NCBI GenBank assembly: GCA_028819255.1
Contig: JAPPMB010000035.1
Coordinates: 32,345-66,348 of the forward strand
Length of the DNA: 34,004 nt
From: Bryobacterales bacterium
Lineage (GTDB): Bacteria; Acidobacteriota; Terriglobia; Bryobacterales; UBA6623
Reading direction: 5' to 3'
Made by a program: the position numbers and the translations under genes. Shown here one piece after another: positions 1 through 9,214 of the stretch (the first letter of the stretch is position 1; each line of letters begins with the position of its first letter). The notes under the pieces were generated by a model. It saw only the letters and a program-made list of their open reading frames with translations, was not told where the DNA came from and made no database searches.

Positions 1-16
1 CAACTTATAAAACCCG

Positions 17-50
17 GGCGGGGAGCGGCCGCTCCGCCTTTTATTTTAAA
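17..50 (+). terminator. Rho-independent terminator at left edge
   Basis: A GC-rich near-perfect hairpin built around the palindrome GGAGCGGCCGCTCC, extended by GGCG/CGCC with one bulged G, is followed directly by TTTTATTTTAAA. This is the classic stem plus T-run layout. It would end transcription of a gene lying left of the window on the plus strand. No part of that gene is visible. Confidence 0.6.
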
Positions 51-287
51 TCCCGCCCTTCTCCCCCCCTGCGGCGGGGGGGCGGCCAGCACCCACGCCC
101 AGCGCCGGAGCATCAGCCCGGATCTCCGGTCAAGATCCATCAACGTTTCCTCACCCTTGCCCTCTCTGCGCTGGCCGCCTGCGGCGAGGTCGCGATCGAC
201 GCGCCCACCGCACAGATTGAATCGGCGCTGCTCCCGACCTTCGTCATCCGCGGCGAGCCGACGCGCCGCACTTCTCTCGCCGACCGG

Positions 288-1550
288 ATGGAGGAACTCG
301 GCGTGCCCGGTGTCAGCGTTGCCGTGCTCGTTGACGGCGAGATCGGGTGGGCGCGCGGCTACGGCTTCGCCGACGTCGAATCCAGGCGGCCCGTCACCAC
401 GGACACGCTGTTCCAGGCCGCATCGATCTCCAAGCCCGTGGCCGCGCTCGCGGCGCTGCAACTTGTGCAGGAAGGCCTCGTCGCGCTGGACGCCGACGTC
501 AACGACTACCTGACCAGTTGGCGCGTGCCCGCCAGCGAACACACCTCCGAGGTTCCTGTGACCCTGGGCGGGCTGCTCACGCATCGCGCCGGGCTCGGCG
601 TGTCGGGGTTTCCCGGCTACGGACCGGACGAATTGGTCCCGGATGCCCTGGGAGTCCTGGAAGGTCGCGGCAACACCCGACCCGTGAGCGTAGTGTCATC
701 GCCGGGAAAACGCTGGCTGTATTCCGGCGGCGGCTACACCGTGATGCAGCAATTGATCACAGACGTACGCGGCGCACCGTTTCCCGATGTCATGCGCCGC
801 CGCGTTCTGGATCCGATCGGCATGGTTCGCTCGACATACGAGCAGCCGATTCCGCGGGACCGGCACGACGACGTCGCGACTGGCTACCGCTCCGACGGGT
901 CACCCGTTTCCGGTGGCTGGCACACCTTCCCGGAGCAGGCTGCGGCCGGGCTGTGGACAACGCCCAGCGAACTGGCCCTCTACGCCGGCGAGGTGCAGCG
1001 GGCGTGGAGAGGCGAGTCGTCCCACGTGCTTGACGAGGCGCTCGTGCGCGCGATGCTGACGCCGGACGAGGACAACTGGGGGCTGGGTCCCGGAATCTCC
1101 GAGGACGGCGAACGCTTCCAGCACGGCGGTTCGAACCCGGGCTTCCGTTCCACCTTCGCCGCGTACATCGATGGCGACCACGGCGTTTTCGTGATGACGA
1201 ACTCGGATGCCGGGTCCCCGCTGGCGGACGAGATCGCGGTCACTGTGGCGGAGACGTACGGCTGGTCCGGCCCTCGTACCGCGGAAAGGGTACCGGTGAG
1301 TCTGCCAGCCGATGTGCGGGGGCAATATGTAGGGACTTATGTCGTCGCCGAGACGGGGGTCGAGTTCCAGGTCGCACTGGAGGGTCGGGGGTTGGCGCTG
1401 ACGTGGCGCGGGGGCAATGCGCTCCTGTGGCCGCTCAGCGACTCGATGTTCTTTGATGTGGAGGATGGGCACGAAGTGCGGTTCTCAGGGGAGAGGGACG
1501 GAGTTGAGTTGGTGATGGGGAGCCAAAGGGTGCCTCGGGATCCGAGGTGA
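288..1550 (+). CDS. Serine hydrolase, class C beta-lactamase fold (probable lipoprotein)
   Basis: Beta-lactamase/esterase-family protein (the family includes AmpC, DD-peptidases and EstB-like esterases); the substrate cannot be told. Counting from ATG 288, the catalytic S46-x-x-K49 (SISK), Y145-S-G (the Tyr motif) and H279-G-G (the KTG-equivalent box) are all present and well spaced. The last 80 or so residues form a separate beta-rich tail typical of this family. ATG 288 cuts into the first helix of the domain. The same frame stays open upstream and reads KIHQRFLTLALSALAAC from about 132, a lipoprotein signal with an LAAC lipobox, so the mature protein is probably a lipid-anchored envelope enzyme starting near 130. 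No ATG, GTG or TTG was found there: the likely start triplets read GTC (129) or ATC (135). A start-codon mutation, an assembly error or a rare start are all possible. Confidence 0.85.
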   Translation: MEELGVPGVSVAVLVDGEIGWARGYGFADVESRRPVTTDTLFQAASISKPVAALAALQLVQEGLVALDADVNDYLTSWRVPASEHTSEVPVTLGGLLTHRAGLGVSGFPGYGPDELVPDALGVLEGRGNTRPVSVVSSPGKRWLYSGGGYTVMQQLITDVRGAPFPDVMRRRVLDPIGMVRSTYEQPIPRDRHDDVATGYRSDGSPVSGGWHTFPEQAAAGLWTTPSELALYAGEVQRAWRGESSHVLDEALVRAMLTPDEDNWGLGPGISEDGERFQHGGSNPGFRSTFAAYIDGDHGVFVMTNSDAGSPLADEIAVTVAETYGWSGPRTAERVPVSLPADVRGQYVGTYVVAETGVEFQVALEGRGLALTWRGGNALLWPLSDSMFFDVEDGHEVRFSGERDGVELVMGSQRVPRDPR

Positions 1551-1616
1551 GCCGGCGTCACAGAGCGCGTTCCATGGCCGCCTTCGAAGATGCCGAAGCC
1601 ACAAAGTCCGTGCAAC

Positions 1617-2369
1617 CTACAAGCCGCCGGCGATGTCGATGAACGAGCCAGTCACATATGACGCTTCTTCCGACAGGAGCCACAATATCGCCGCAGCCAC
1701 TTCCTCCGGTTCACCGCCACGTCGCATTGGCAGTAACTCCCGCAGTCGGTCGATCCGATGCGGATCGCCCCCCTCCGCATGAATCGAAGTGCGGACGAAT
1801 CCCGGCCTGACGCCGTTGACACGAATTCCGTCCTGCGCCACCTCGCGCGCAACGCCTATTGTGAAGCTGTCGACGGCACCCTTGGATGCCGCGTAATCCA
1901 CGTACTCGTTGGGCGAGCCTGTTCGAGAGGCGGCCGACGAAACGTTAACGACCGCACCGCCAGCCCCGCCGTGACGAAGGCTCATTCTCTTGATGGCCTC
2001 CCGTGTGCAAAGCATCGTTCCCAGGACATTCGTCCTGAAGACTGATTCCCAGCGGGCGCTTTCCATGTCCTCCAGTCGCGAGGCGGGTGCCAACTTCCCG
2101 GCGTTGTTGACGACCGCGACCAGCTTTCCCGGCTGGGCATCAATCGCTTCGAACAGCCGCGCTACATCTTTCTCCCTCCCGACGTCCGCCTGAACAGCGA
2201 TGCCAGCTCCCCCGCGTCTTCGGATCTGATCCAGTGTTGTGGCAGCTGCGTCGACGTTCCGCCGAAAATTGACGCATACGAAGTAGCCGCGTGCCGTCGC
2301 CTGGAGCGCGGTTGCCGCACCGATGCCACGGCTTGCTCCGGTCACCAGCAACAATCGTTTAGGTGTCAT
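1617..2369 (-). CDS. SDR-family NAD(P)-dependent oxidoreductase
   Basis: Classical short-chain dehydrogenase/reductase of 250 aa, the normal family length. Visible motifs: cofactor loop TGASRGIG (residues 10-17), NNAG (88-91), the catalytic Ser in NVSS (about 144-145), and YAASK with Y159 and K163. The end of strand 2 reads NFRR, where basic residues usually favour NADP(H); that preference is inference. C-terminal PGFVRTSIHAEGG and YVTGSFIDIAGG match FabG-like and sugar/alcohol-dehydrogenase members. The substrate is not predictable. It converges on the serine hydrolase gene (stop-to-stop gap about 66 bases) and shares no operon with it. Confidence 0.9.
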   Translation of the reverse strand: MTPKRLLLVTGASRGIGAATALQATARGYFVCVNFRRNVDAAATTLDQIRRRGGAGIAVQADVGREKDVARLFEAIDAQPGKLVAVVNNAGKLAPASRLEDMESARWESVFRTNVLGTMLCTREAIKRMSLRHGGAGGAVVNVSSAASRTGSPNEYVDYAASKGAVDSFTIGVAREVAQDGIRVNGVRPGFVRTSIHAEGGDPHRIDRLRELLPMRRGGEPEEVAAAILWLLSEEASYVTGSFIDIAGGL

Positions 2370-2663
2370 TCCTTTCTCATGTCCACCCTCGCAAGGACTG
2401 TCCCGGTGTAGGGATGGTCATCTCAGCGGCGCAGCAAGCCCGTCATTCATCGTATGTCCTTGCCTGGCGTCCTTCGATGAGGCCCCGCGAGCAGCTTCTG
2501 AGCCCCATACAGGTGCGCCGTCCACCGGTTCCGAAAGCACGGTCCCGCATGTGGCGGACACCGCGGGACTTCCGGGATCTTCGTTGCTCTCGTAGATGGT
2601 CACCTTCCCGAGCCGGAAGCCGGACCCGCGACTCAAAAGCCTGCTGCAGGGGCTGGGCCGGTT
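2370..2663. other. Intergenic stretch without a supported gene
   Basis: This gap lies between the SDR start and the end of the TPR gene. Short overlapping open frames exist on both strands but show no domain, no ribosome site and no consistent codon use. The SDR promoter is expected here; no clear -35/-10 pair was seen. Confidence 0.5.
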
Positions 2664-3344
2664 TCACTTGGTCGCTGGGCCCGCAGGCTCACCGACCGCG
2701 GATTCCAGGCGTTCCTGGGTGATCGACTGGCGAGCCGCCTTCAGTTGACGTACGATCGCAACGTTCCTCTCCGCCTCGTCGCGGTTCCCCAGCATCTGGT
2801 GGACGCGTCCGAGGTGATAGTGGAGGTCCTCGTCGCTCCCGATGCCAAGGCGCAGCGCCGACTGCAGGTGCGCCACGGACACTTGGTATTCGCGCTTCCG
2901 GAAGTACACCCTCCCCAGGGTCTTGTGCGGCACCGCGGCGGCTGGGTTGATGGCAATTGCCCGGCGCAGAGTCTTCTCTGCCGCACTGATCTCTCCCGTC
3001 AGCAGGTGGACTTCACCCATCCAGGAAAGGGCGGCCAGAGAGTAGGGGTCGCTCTTCAGTTCGGCACGAAACGCCGCGAGCGACCGTTCCTAGTCCCGCT
3101 CCGCCAGCGGGAACCACTCGATCGCATCCACGTAGTTCTTCTGGAGGTGGTAGACCAGTCCGAGGTTGCTGCGGGCCTCGGGCAGGTCGGGGCGCAGCGC
3201 AATGACGGTCTTCCAGCCCCGCTCCGCCGCTTCGTAGTCTCGATCCTGGATCGCGTGCTGGGCACGGCGAAAATGCTCGGCCGGATCATTGCTTGCCTGG
3301 GCCGGCGCAAGCGATGCAAGGCCCAGCAGAAGGCCCAGAACCAT
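2664..3344 (-). pseudogene. Secreted tetratricopeptide-repeat protein, interrupted by an amber codon
   Basis: From ATG 3344 the frame opens with a Sec signal (MVLGLLLGLASLAPAQA) followed by TPR helices: NDPAEHFRRAQHAIQDRDYEAAERGWKT style, then DLPEARSNLGLVYHL. A TAG lies at 3090-3092. Past it, the same frame continues without a break (ERSLAAFRAELKSDPYSL, then a further 118 residues of TPRs from ATG 3020) to 2664. The residue before the break and the TPR phasing suggest the TAG replaced a Tyr codon. TPR proteins of this kind are periplasmic or outer-membrane scaffolds; the partner is unknown. Either the gene is dead, the TAG is an assembly error, or the downstream half is made from ATG 3020. 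A second, more decayed copy lies at 15140-15345. Confidence 0.8.
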
Positions 3345-3394
3345 GCTTTGCCTCAAAGGCGTTTCCGTGGGCGGACCAAGGCCGCTGCGAATCG

Positions 3395-3480
3395 GGATCC
3401 AGCACCGGGTGGAGCCTTGCAAGGTGCCTCGTTCGAAGTCAGAGCCCACGAGGCATGCATGCGCGAGGGCCTTATGAGTA
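3395..3480. repeat. Direct repeat, copy 1 (upstream block of the TPR gene)
   Basis: About 85 bases closely matching 15354-15440 in the same orientation, including the shared run GGAGCCTTGCAAGGTGCCTC and later CGAGGGCCTT. It lies just upstream of the TPR start in both places, so it probably carries the TPR leader or promoter. The similarity fades beyond about 3500. Confidence 0.75.
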
Positions 3481-3499
3481 TCCGGGTCGCGCCGGAGCC

Positions 3500-3768
3500 G
3501 GGGCTCCTTCCGTTGCGCGTCGACTAGGCACCATTCGCCCTCGGCACCTGCGGCACCATGGAGGCGGACGGACTATGTTGGTCGGATGCCCGGGGCGTCT
3601 TGTCAGAGTGCCTCCTCTCTGGTCGGGTTCGAACACGAAAAGTGAGCAGGAGAATAAGTACGTGGCAAGATCCACAGATACGAGATCGAGTCGCTCTGGG
3701 TGCCATTGAGGCGCGGGCCGCACGGGCCTTCCATCTCAAAGACCAACGGTATCTGAACCGCTATTTCG
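3500..3768. other. Stretch without a recognisable gene
   Basis: Only short overlapping frames on both strands with no recognisable domain. It separates the TPR leader from the MITE-like element. Confidence 0.5.
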
Positions 3769-4111
3769 CGGAACAGGGCTATGTAGTTCGCTCCACACAC
3801 CACTATATGTTGTGATCGGTAGCAGACTCCACATACCACCATATATTGTATTGAGGGCAATTCGCGGCTACGTGCCGGCTCTGTTCCCAGCGGCCGAGCG
3901 GGTCTGTGATATTGCGGCCAGCGCGCTGGCATGGGTCGGCCCAGCTTGGTAGCGCGGGCATACGAAACCGTCGGGCCAGCACAGTTGGGCCAAGTATGCA
4001 CGGCAAGCCCGCTCGGACGCGAACCCGCTCAGAGTCCGCGGGCGATCCCCATGCATGCCTCGTAATACAACATATAGTGGTGTATGGAGCGAACTGCATA
4101 GCCCTGTTCCG
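3769..4111 (-). mobile_element. MITE-like element with 45-bp terminal inverted repeats, IS1595-derived
   Basis: The ends at 3769-3813 and 4067-4111 are inverted copies of each other over 45 bases with only two differences; both begin CGGAACAGGGCTATG reading inward. A further degenerate copy of the inner half of the repeat follows the left end at about 3827-3850. The interior keeps the start of an IS1595-type transposase on the minus strand. The 343-bp size, complete ends and missing catalytic part fit a non-autonomous derivative moved in trans by a full-length relative. No clear 8-bp target duplication was found. Confidence 0.75.
3868..4056 (-). pseudogene. IS1595-family transposase, N-terminal remnant
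   Basis: Reading from ATG 4056, the segment FASERACRAYLAQLCWPDGF followed by VCPRY matches the N-terminal zinc-ribbon region of IS1595-type transposases, which usually reads as a Phe/acidic segment, CxxYL, RWPDGF and CPxCG. Here the second Cys of the CPxC pair is replaced by Tyr. The reading frame ends after about 60 residues and the DDE domain is absent. It lies inside the inverted repeats described for the MITE-like element. Confidence 0.65.
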
Positions 4112-4885
4112 GAATTCCGCGGACGCAGTAACATCTGGACCTAGAATGTGGAGAACCAGCTGAAGTGCCTTGCGTGCGACCCGATCTGGACGATGCTGCT
4201 GGAACGGCCGGGAGTTCAGACGGCAGCCCGCCGTGACCACGCACGCACTTACCCGGTTTCGGCCTATCTCCTCCACCTGTACATGCAAATCCGCACGCTA
4301 TGCTAGGAATAAGTCCACACCGTATACTGACAGCACAGCGGCAATGCACTCAAAGGCCGGAGGAATGTGGATTTCCGGCGTACTCTCATCTTTGGCAGAC
4401 ACGATATCAACATGCAGTGAAGCCTAGGAAGACCGGAAATCCGACACCTGCTGATACCCTTCTAACAGGTACTCCAATACCTACTCTATCAATGCTCCAT
4501 CCGTTTGCGTCAATGACCCAGACCACTGCGATATCCAACACGATCATTTCTTGATCTTTGCGCTCTTACACCAAATCTCTATGACCGTGCCTCTACTTGT
4601 CGTGATGCGATGAAGGATCTGCCCCGTGGGGTGTATGAAACCATTCCCGGTATGGCAGTCCGCCACGAGTGTACCGAACTCTTACTGGAGCACATCGGGG
4701 TTCATCTTGGGTGTTAGGCCTCGGACGATGGACCGCAGCGAGATATCGAACGGCCCACTTGCCCTACCCTTGCTCGGAGCGCGAGAGGAACATTACGTCC
4801 TAGAAATGAAACCGCACAGCTATTCTCTCATAGTAGTATAGAGCCGACCAAAGGAACGCCTGATACAGCATTACTGACTCACAAT
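4112..4885. other. AT-richer stretch without a recognisable gene
   Basis: Base composition falls sharply here compared with both flanks and stays low through the following two genes. Frames of 70-90 codons occur on the plus strand (for example 4170-4427 and 4626-4841), but their translations show no domain, signal or repeat. It may be the tail of the foreign segment that brought in the ankyrin/M48 pair. Confidence 0.5.
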
Positions 4886-6355
4886 TCACTCGATTCTGTC
4901 TTTGATGGTCAACGGAGAAACATCGGGGAGATGTGGATGTACTATCGTCTTATAGGCACTACAGAACTGGGCCATATCTACGCTAGAAGTACAAGCAAAG
5001 GAGATTTTATCGAAGAGCTTAGATAATCTCGTATTGAATGACTGATGAGCATTTGCAATTGGCACATCTTCGAAAAACTGGTTCGTAAGAGAAGCTCTGC
5101 CTGTGGCCATTGCCAGCTTTGCTAAGGCACCAGCAGCGCCGTATGGGTCGTATCCTGCACCCAAAGATAATAGGACTCCCCAGAAATCCGCATCATGCTC
5201 CCTGTTCTCGTCAAATGCATTACTCTGTGTTCGCTGTTGATAAATATGGCCAAGCTCATGACCTATTACAAATGCTAATTCGCTTGGAGAATCACCGAGC
5301 AACTCCGCAAGCCCCAAGGTTATGCCAATCTCATTGCCATTCCGTGCGAATGCGTTGACCTCTTGATCAGTGCTTATGGTCAGCTTAAGATTACTTGGGA
5401 TCTCCTGAGTGAAGTTGTTAGAACTCCGGAGTGTCTGATGAAATGCCAGCCAGATCTCATCATGATGCGATTTTGGAAATGACACCGCCCCTTTGGGCAA
5501 ACCTGTGAGAATTTCTCGGTCGTCCGACTCATATGCCCATGCAATGTGTGTTCGCAAATCAATGCCTCTTGGGTTACAACTCGGACAGAGTGAGCCAATG
5601 ACGGCAGACGGACCAATCGAAATTAGTCCCATGAATTCCAACTCACTCGTTTTGACCGCGGGAAATAGTGAGTGGATAGTTTCACTATGGTGCCCCTTGG
5701 ACGTAATCTGAATTAAATGTGAACCTACCAAATCTCCCTTCGCGTCGAAGAGAGCAACGGGAACGTCAATCGCTGTTTCCGTAGCCACATTGGCAATAAC
5801 CAAGGTTGCCTTCGGCCCTACTTGAAATGTGTGACTCAAAGCGGGCACAGTGGGGCTGATTGTCACCGCTTGGATCGGTAATCCATTACGGAGTTGCCGA
5901 AGAACAATATGGACCAAGACCGGCACGTCAGAGTAGCCATAAGCCCATCCAGTGATTCGCTTATGTTGCGATGGGATGCTCGTGAATGACGTCGTATGGC
6001 TGGGCATTAAGTTCACGGTCATTCTAGAGCGTAATCCTTGAGGAAAGTGAATTGGAAACGATACACCTTCGTCATTGTAGAAACCCAATGTTAAGTCTGC
6101 TTCACTTCGCGAACTGTTTGAAGCTGTGATCGTGACTTCCCAGTGACTTGACGAATCCCCACCATACGCGAGGTGAGGGAAATATAGATTCACGTGCGCA
6201 GATTCAGGAATTCCTTGAGATTGCCCCTGCTGGCACAGACACAAGAACAACACTATCGCTGAAATGAAGTACCACGATGGACGGACTCTTAGTGTTGAAG
6301 GTAGACTAGAAGGTTGTTCTGGCATTGCGATTTTCTGCAGGCAGTTGTCCAGCAT
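4886..6355 (-). CDS. Secreted or membrane-anchored M48-type zinc metalloprotease
   Basis: 489 aa. A hydrophobic segment (about residues 28-46, WYFISAIVLFLCLC) serves as signal or anchor. Residues of about 50-290 form an unrecognised, probably beta-rich extracytoplasmic region. The C-terminal half has HELGH (366-370) and EHDAD (386-390), the zinc ligands and third ligand of family M48. The family includes the chaperone-protease BepA, which acts on outer-membrane proteins, but the unusual N-terminal region argues against a direct orthologue. It starts 6 bases after the ankyrin gene stop with no clear ribosome site, so it may be translationally coupled; Met11 (6325) is an alternative start. Codons are much more AT-rich than in flanking genes, which points to transfer. 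Confidence 0.85.
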   Translation of the reverse strand: MLDNCLQKIAMPEQPSSLPSTLRVRPSWYFISAIVLFLCLCQQGQSQGIPESAHVNLYFPHLAYGGDSSSHWEVTITASNSSRSEADLTLGFYNDEGVSFPIHFPQGLRSRMTVNLMPSHTTSFTSIPSQHKRITGWAYGYSDVPVLVHIVLRQLRNGLPIQAVTISPTVPALSHTFQVGPKATLVIANVATETAIDVPVALFDAKGDLVGSHLIQITSKGHHSETIHSLFPAVKTSELEFMGLISIGPSAVIGSLCPSCNPRGIDLRTHIAWAYESDDREILTGLPKGAVSFPKSHHDEIWLAFHQTLRSSNNFTQEIPSNLKLTISTDQEVNAFARNGNEIGITLGLAELLGDSPSELAFVIGHELGHIYQQRTQSNAFDENREHDADFWGVLLSLGAGYDPYGAAGALAKLAMATGRASLTNQFFEDVPIANAHQSFNTRLSKLFDKISFACTSSVDMAQFCSAYKTIVHPHLPDVSPLTIKDRIE

Positions 6356-6361
6356 ATGGAG

Positions 6362-7435
6362 CTACCGAACCGCTCTGAAGCTTCTCAGGGTAGCCTCGAC
6401 TTCGGTAAAACCATTGTTGATTGCAATTGTAAGGGGCGTCTCGCCGTCGGGCGTTCTGAGGTTTACGGAAGCACCTCGCACAATCAATGCTCGAACGATG
6501 TCCGCATCATCAGACGCACCGTTTACAATCCCACTTGCCCAGTGAAGAGCTGAAAATCCTCTGGAATCTAGTGCGTCTGGATCAGCTCTTTGTCCGAGCA
6601 ACCGATCGTCATCTGTTAGTGCGTAAATCTTGTCTACAGAGTCATCTCGTCTGCTTGTAACGGTATGGTGGAGCGCTGTGGAGAGGAAGTCTCCAGCTGT
6701 GAGACCGGTGTCTGCCCCCGCGACCCGTAGTTCATAGATGACGTTGCTAGTACTATACCATACCGCTAAGTGTAAAGGAGTCTCGCCGTACTGATTCCTG
6801 AGATTAGGATTGGCACCGGCATTGAGCAGCTCATAAACGATGCTTATATTCTCCGATCCGATTGCTTCATGTAATGCGGAGCTGCCGTTTTGGCTCCGGA
6901 GGTTGGGGTCGGCTCCTGACGTCAGAAGAGCGATCACCAGCAGTAGTGCCGTATCGTCTTCATCGTTGCGTAATGCTTCACGGAGAGCTGGTTCTCCAGC
7001 AGAATCTATTGCGTCAACAGTGGCACCACTTGCAAGGAGGGCGCGAAGCGATCTTGTCCCTCCGGCAAATGCAGCCCAGTGAAGCGGTGTTTCGCCTCCC
7101 CACCAACTCTCGCGAACGTTCGCGTCCGCCCCTTCTGCGATAAGCGATTCCACTTCTTCCCTGTCGTTCTCAGCGGCGGCCCAATGCAAAGGCGTAATGC
7201 CATATGTCCCCGGAGTCAACTTCCTTGGCTCCCGTGACGGATGCATTTGGTTGCGTCTAACCCATGGTGATCGCTGCTTGGTACTCAGCGGAGTGGATCC
7301 AATCTCAGATATTGGAGCAGTGGCCGACACGGGTCGCGGAAGTAGCTCGTTTCCCGCATGCAGAATGCAGGGTTCGGAGAGAACGACTGCCGCCGCGACG
7401 AAGGCAGCGCAAAATACCAATGAGAAGCGAGTCAT
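6362..7435 (-). CDS. Secreted ankyrin-repeat protein
   Basis: 357 aa with an N-terminal Sec signal (hydrophobic residues 4-20, cleavage near HAG). Ankyrin repeats run from about residue 77 to the end, seen as GITPLHWAAAEND, GETPLHWAAFAGG, GSSALHEAIGSEN, GETPLHLAVWYS, GFSALHWASG and GETPLTIAINNG, each followed by the LLxxGADPN-type turn. One unit (VDAIDSAGEPALREALRND) is degenerate. Ankyrin repeats bind proteins; here the secreted product lies directly upstream of an M48 protease in one operon, so it could be the protease's adaptor, inhibitor or substrate. That pairing is inference from order and spacing. Base composition matches the protease gene and not the rest of the window. Confidence 0.9.
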   Translation of the reverse strand: MTRFSLVFCAAFVAAAVVLSEPCILHAGNELLPRPVSATAPISEIGSTPLSTKQRSPWVRRNQMHPSREPRKLTPGTYGITPLHWAAAENDREEVESLIAEGADANVRESWWGGETPLHWAAFAGGTRSLRALLASGATVDAIDSAGEPALREALRNDEDDTALLLVIALLTSGADPNLRSQNGSSALHEAIGSENISIVYELLNAGANPNLRNQYGETPLHLAVWYSTSNVIYELRVAGADTGLTAGDFLSTALHHTVTSRRDDSVDKIYALTDDDRLLGQRADPDALDSRGFSALHWASGIVNGASDDADIVRALIVRGASVNLRTPDGETPLTIAINNGFTEVEATLRSFRAVR

Positions 7436-8157
7436 GAGGTTGATATCCTAGCAGATCTGGGCGGGACCAGACGGCGATTTGCTGTTTAGCTAAGGTAAGC
7501 GTTCAAGTGGCACGAGAGGCGTCCCAAAACGTGAGGGAGGGGATATGATTTGAGAGGCTCTCGAATATGCAGTCGGCAGCCCAGCGGAACGTGGCTTCGA
7601 GTGGGCGTGCTCGAGTAGACTGCGCGAGCGAGGCCAGCCATTCTTGGCGGACTTGGTGGTGTTGAAGTGCGCAGCGCAGTGCCGCTGGAGCGAGCACGCG
7701 CGGGCGAAGGAGTGAATTGCACATTCGGCAGGCTCAGCGGCAGGCTACGAAGCGAGAATTGGCAGCTGCGGTGGAGAAGGTCCGGGAGTTGCGGTAGCAG
7801 GTGCAGGAGTTACAGCCGGAGAACGAGGGCCTGCGGCAGGAGAATGGGATCTGCTTCGGTTACCGTTCGGGAAGCGGAATGTGAAGAGTGAGGGCAGAAC
7901 CGGCCCCGACGAGGGCAGCCGTGTGGGCTGGCTATTGCACACGACTGGTCTGGGCTTGCAGTGGATAAGCCAGAGGCGGGCCGCCAATAGTGCGGTGCGT
8001 GGACTGCAGGTAGCTCCACCGTCGCAACGGTGAGGAGGTTAGCGAGCGGATCGAGATCCAGGTGCGGGGTCCACGGGACGGCTCCGGCGACCAAGATTTG
8101 GCCTTCTCTTCCGCCGGATTGGCGTGACCACCACTTGCAGAGATGATCTAACCACCC
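7436..8157. other. Decayed stretch, possible transposase remnants
   Basis: No intact gene. On the plus strand at about 7733-7850 a frame reads ELAAAVEKVRELR, a TAG, then QVQELQPENEGLRQEN. This Leu/Glu-rich coiled coil resembles the N-terminus of IS66-type transposases but is too short to be sure. The remaining frames on both strands carry no recognisable domain. Confidence 0.3.
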
Positions 8158-9015
8158 ATACCCCACCGCCCGCGAAGCGTCTCTGCCGGTTTCGCCCAGC
8201 TACCGCACGAGACCCGCTTCCGGCATCCGGTCGCGAGAGACTGCCGACACGGGAAACGGGACTGCCTGATTGCGTGGCTGGGCACCGCTCCCTTCCTCGC
8301 CACCCCGCCTGATCGCGGGGCCTGAGACGCGCGATCAGTGTCCAGGCCGGTCACGCACGGCGGAACGAATGCGGCTCTCGCGTTCCTGCTGCCGCCCGGG
8401 ACCCCTGTCAAGCAGGTAGTCACTGATCATCTGGGCGTCCTTGGCGGCCCGGTAGATCTCACGGGTGTCGTCCCAAGATGCCTTGACCCACAACCGGACG
8501 AAGCCGGCGTGACGCGAGGGGTCATGTCCCAGGTCGAGCTCGTCCCCGGTGATCATCGAGCTGATTTCCGCCCGCAGCTCCTCCCGGGCGAAAAGCGTGA
8601 ACCAGAAGCCGTGCTCGGTGCCCCTCACGAGCGTCTCCCGGCTGAGCCGGTCGGGGTGGCCCGTCCAGTGGCCCAGCTCGTGTCTCGCGGTCTGGTAGTA
8701 TGACGGGGCGTCGGGGAACGGGTCGCGGTACGGCAGGACGATCCGGTCGTGCGAGAGGTAACAGTAGGCCCGGTCGCCCCCTAGATGCTGCACGATCGCA
8801 CCCACGTTCCGGAAGACCCGCTCTGCCTCCTCGTGCCGGTCCCATGTCTCAGCGCTCCGTCGGACGGTCCGGGCCCGGCAGGCCGGCGGACTGCTTGGCA
8901 TTGAACACCACATAGGGGTCCACACGCGGGAAAGAAGGAAGCGTGTCTTGTAGACTGGCTGCGCCTCGCCGTCCAGAACCGGTCGGCTATCCCTGTCGCG
9001 GTCCGGCCGCTCGAA
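8158..9015 (-). pseudogene. ardC-like gene, broken partial copy
   Basis: Closely matches the C-terminal two thirds and downstream flank of the intact ardC-like gene at 15556-16680, in the same orientation. The translation from the homologous region keeps RTVRRSAETWDRHEEAERVF, the zincin motif HELGHWTGH and the SSMITGDELDLGHDPSRHAG segment, ending at a stop at 8335. Near 8871 it has one extra base compared with the intact copy (GGGCCCGG against GGGCCGG), which shifts the frame. Similarity ends at about 9015, so the N-terminal ssDNA-binding part is missing. The product cannot be a full ArdC. Confidence 0.85.
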
Positions 9016-9205
9016 GTGGAACGGGCATCATTCGGTGGGAGCGGTCTACATAGCCGCTATTGGCGGACGTGCAAAGATGTCTCGCTCAGAGCACCCAAGA
9101 GTTCTGCTTCAACCCCGATCACACCATCCCTTCTCCGGCAAGGTATATTGAATCGCAGTCCAACCCACCACGGACCCGCCGGTCCTCGGAGAATTCGGCC
9201 ACCAA

Positions 9206-9211
9206 AGGAGG
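9206..9211 (+). promoter_or_regulatory. Shine-Dalgarno AGGAGG of the methyltransferase gene
   Basis: A perfect AGGAGG lies only three bases before ATG 9215, closer than the usual 5-9. The GTYYTP motif begins at residue 24, so a start much further downstream would cut the domain. Either ATG 9215 is used at low efficiency or a nearby non-ATG codon serves. Confidence 0.5.
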
Positions 9212-9214
9212 ATC

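Noticed and set aside
2418..2667. Two overlapping minus-strand frames of about 72 codons
   Set aside because: No domain, ribosome site or repeat; both read the same DNA in different frames.
3621..3640. GGTTCGAAC resembling a tRNA T-loop
   Set aside because: The flanking bases do not form the T-stem and no acceptor or anticodon arms are present.
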